32,969 nucleotides of DNA from Akkermansiaceae bacterium UBA3385 (GTDB lineage Bacteria > Verrucomicrobiota > Verrucomicrobiia > Verrucomicrobiales > Akkermansiaceae), in NCBI GenBank assembly GCA_002358905.1, contig DEPT01000069.1:1-32969 (forward strand), given 5' to 3'. Positions 31,118 to 32,969 of the stretch are shown here, in pieces. The notes beneath the pieces are model-generated. The model saw nothing but the letters and a program-made list of their open reading frames with translations, had not been told where the DNA came from and searched no databases. The translations under genes were made by a program, and so were the position numbers. Within the stretch, counting starts at the first letter, position 1. The number at the start of each line of letters is the position of its first letter.

Positions 31118-31146
31118 TTGAAATGGATAATCCGGCATGCTAGTAT
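31118..31146 (+). promoter_or_regulatory. Promoter of the GH13 gene
   Basis: TTGAAA at 31118-31123 and TAGTAT at 31141-31146 are separated by 17 bases. The predicted transcription start is near 31153, eight bases before the ATG at 31161. An in-frame ATG at 31137 lies within the promoter and is unlikely to be used. Confidence 0.7.
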
Positions 31147-31160
31147 GCTGGAATAACATC

Positions 31161-32915
31161 ATGAGACCCGTTGTATACCAGCTTTTCGTCCGCCATTTCT
31201 CCAATTTTACCACAGGCGGCGTGCCTTGGGGAACGCGTGAGAAAAATGGTTGTGGGTCTTTCAATGCTGTCTCGGATACGGCGTTGGAACAGATTGCTCG
31301 CATGGGTGTTACCCACCTGTGGCTTACCGGCGTGCTGCGGCACGCAACCCAGACGGCGCATGTGGGGTTGCCTGCTGACCCTTCGTGTATTGTGAAGGGA
31401 AAGGCTGGCAGCCCTTACGCTGTTACGGATTACTTTGATGTGGACCCGGACCTGGCGGAGAATGTGGAAAATCGCCGAGTTGAGTTTGCAGCGTTGCTTC
31501 AGCGTTGCCGCCGCTGGGGGATGGTTCCGATTATTGATTTTGTGCCCAATCATGTGTCTCGGAACTACCATTCCACCGTGCGTCCTGAGAGCAGCTTTGG
31601 CGCTGGTGATGATACATCCCGCTTTTACGCCCGGGATAATTCCTTTTATTACCTGGAACCACACGGTTCAGATTGGTCTATGCAGTTGCCGGAAGGGGCG
31701 TTTGCCCCGGAGCAGGGGCGTGGCCGTGTAACGGGGAATAATGTGCTTTCCTGGTCGCCAGGGGCGTACGATTGGTATGAAACCGCCAAGCTGAACTACG
31801 GGGTGGATTTCCGGCATGGTGCCCATGCGGCAGAGGCTCTGCCCGGACTTCTGGCTCCGGAGTACGCGCTGCCGCGCACATGGCGACTCATGAATGAGGT
31901 GCTGGCTTACTGGCAGGATATGGGCGTGGGGGGCTTCCGCTGTGACATGGCGCACATGGGGCCATTGCCTTTCTGGCGGTGGATTATTGCGCATGCCCGC
32001 TTGCGCGACAGCTCTGCTTTCTTCATTGCCGAGGGCTACGATGACCACCTGAAGCTTATCGATGGCCCGGTGCATGCGGCTCTTCTTTCTGCCGGATTCG
32101 ACGGAGTGTACGATGGAGTCTCGTATGAATCCCTGCGCCAGATATATGAAGGGGGCGCATGGGCAAATGACCTTGACTCACAGCATCGGGAAACCTCGCC
32201 TTTGTATTCCGGCGGTGTGCGATACATAGAGAATCACGATGAACCGCGCATCGCGTCTCCCTTGTATTGGGGAGGCATGGGCAGCAAGGTCGTTCAATCC
32301 GTCATGGTGGCCCAGTATTGCAGCAGCACCGGACCGGTTTTGGTATACAATGGCCAGGAGTTCGGCGAATCTGCAGCCGGCCCTGGCGGGTATGGCGGCG
32401 ATAACGGACGTACCAGCATTTTCGATTATACCTCGCTGCCGAATCTGCAGCATTGGAGCAATGGCGGACTGTTCGATGGTGCGCTGCTGACCGATGATGA
32501 ACGAGCTTTATGCCACTTCACGCAGCGTCTGCTTTCTCTTCTGCAACATCCTGCGCTTTCCAAGGGTGGATTCTACGGACTTAACTGGGCTAATCGAGAG
32601 ACGCCCGGTTTTGGTCGACGGCCCGGCGATGAGTCTTCCGGCCGCTCGCTATACGCATTCCTGCGCCATTATCGGAAGGCAAAATCCACTCTGCTGGTGG
32701 TCTGTAACCTGAGCCCTTCCGAATCCGTTGATACACACGTCCACATTCCGCTGAATGCCATGGAATGGGCCGGTAAAAAGCCCGGCCGGTTCTGTTTTGT
32801 CCCCTTGCTGGATGCCTCCACCTCCATTGCTGAGGTAGACTCCGCCACGCTGGAGACAACCGGACTTGCCATCTCCCTTCCGCCCGGCAAGGCTCTCATC
32901 TTTGAGTGGTGCTGA
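31161..32915 (+). CDS. Alpha-amylase-family (GH13) glycoside hydrolase or transglycosylase, cytosolic
   Basis: A 584-residue enzyme acting on alpha-glucosidic bonds. All four GH13 regions are present: Asp-Phe-Val-Pro-Asn-His (126-131), Gly-Phe-Arg-Cys-Asp262 (nucleophile), Ile-Ala-Glu291-Gly (acid/base), and Glu-Asn-His-Asp360-Glu. The C-terminal ~90 residues form the usual beta domain. There is no signal peptide, so it acts in the cytoplasm, perhaps on glycogen or imported oligosaccharides. The subfamily is not evident: Tyr-Gln-Leu-Phe-Val-Arg-His-Phe-Ser at the N-terminus and the compact length are compatible with several. The start was set by the promoter. The 54 bases after the stop hold nothing I can name. 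Confidence 0.92.
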   Translation: MRPVVYQLFVRHFSNFTTGGVPWGTREKNGCGSFNAVSDTALEQIARMGVTHLWLTGVLRHATQTAHVGLPADPSCIVKGKAGSPYAVTDYFDVDPDLAENVENRRVEFAALLQRCRRWGMVPIIDFVPNHVSRNYHSTVRPESSFGAGDDTSRFYARDNSFYYLEPHGSDWSMQLPEGAFAPEQGRGRVTGNNVLSWSPGAYDWYETAKLNYGVDFRHGAHAAEALPGLLAPEYALPRTWRLMNEVLAYWQDMGVGGFRCDMAHMGPLPFWRWIIAHARLRDSSAFFIAEGYDDHLKLIDGPVHAALLSAGFDGVYDGVSYESLRQIYEGGAWANDLDSQHRETSPLYSGGVRYIENHDEPRIASPLYWGGMGSKVVQSVMVAQYCSSTGPVLVYNGQEFGESAAGPGGYGGDNGRTSIFDYTSLPNLQHWSNGGLFDGALLTDDERALCHFTQRLLSLLQHPALSKGGFYGLNWANRETPGFGRRPGDESSGRSLYAFLRHYRKAKSTLLVVCNLSPSESVDTHVHIPLNAMEWAGKKPGRFCFVPLLDASTSIAEVDSATLETTGLAISLPPGKALIFEWC

Positions 32916-32969
32916 ATCTGCCTTGTATCCAGAGAGTGGATGAAAGGCATAGCTGTCCAAAATAGGTAA

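Noticed and set aside
1..32969. tRNA, rRNA, CRISPR array, insertion sequence, integrase or phage genes
   Set aside because: None were recognised on either strand; gaps between genes are short and mostly taken up by promoters and terminators.

Overview
The window looks like a piece of chromosome from a Gram-negative member of the PVC superphylum. The best guess is Verrucomicrobiota, possibly close to Akkermansia. This rests on moderate GC, ExbB/ExbD with long TPR proteins, a TIGR03790-type secreted protein, a secreted CBM9-like plus TIM-barrel protein, and near absence of Shine-Dalgarno sites. The lineage is inferred from gene style only; there is no rRNA gene. I see no tRNA, CRISPR, IS element, integrase or phage gene. 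Coding density is high and no gap between genes exceeds about 235 bases.

Layout. (1) 51-7767, plus strand: ExbB and ExbD proton-channel proteins, a large secreted TPR protein, a GT51 peptidoglycan glycosyltransferase whose transpeptidase half has lost its catalytic residues, an inositol-monophosphatase-family enzyme, and RsmB. (2) 7873-9975: HPr and Enzyme I of the PTS, with a small hairpin between them. (3) 10008-11200: HisC and its terminator. (4) Minus strand 13011 to 11215: a type II secretion-like pseudopilin followed directly by DAHP synthase. (5) Minus strand 18013 to 13043: a zinc-type ABC uptake operon, in order ZnuA-like binding protein, secreted CBM9/TIM-barrel protein, small exported Cys/His protein, His-rich ATPase, permease. 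(6) 18120-21224: Ffh with a methionine-rich repeat tail, then a TIGR03790-type secreted protein. (7) 21263-23155: ArgD and a membrane-anchored ankyrin protein. (8) Minus strand: YwaF-type membrane protein, SBF-like transporter, topoisomerase III, cytosolic TPR protein. (9) 29566-32915, plus strand: RsuA and RluA pseudouridine synthases, then a cytosolic GH13 enzyme.

The strongest pattern across the window is in the starts. Most genes that begin a transcription unit have a good -35/-10 pair whose predicted transcription start falls on, or a few bases before, the start codon. Downstream genes in operons mostly start without a recognisable Shine-Dalgarno site, often by overlap with the previous stop. 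This suggests leaderless or near-leaderless transcripts and SD-independent initiation, and it corrects several start codons. The two most unusual gene-level observations are the degenerate transpeptidase domain of the GT51 protein and the metal-uptake operon that encloses a predicted secreted glycosidase-like protein and a small exported Cys/His protein.
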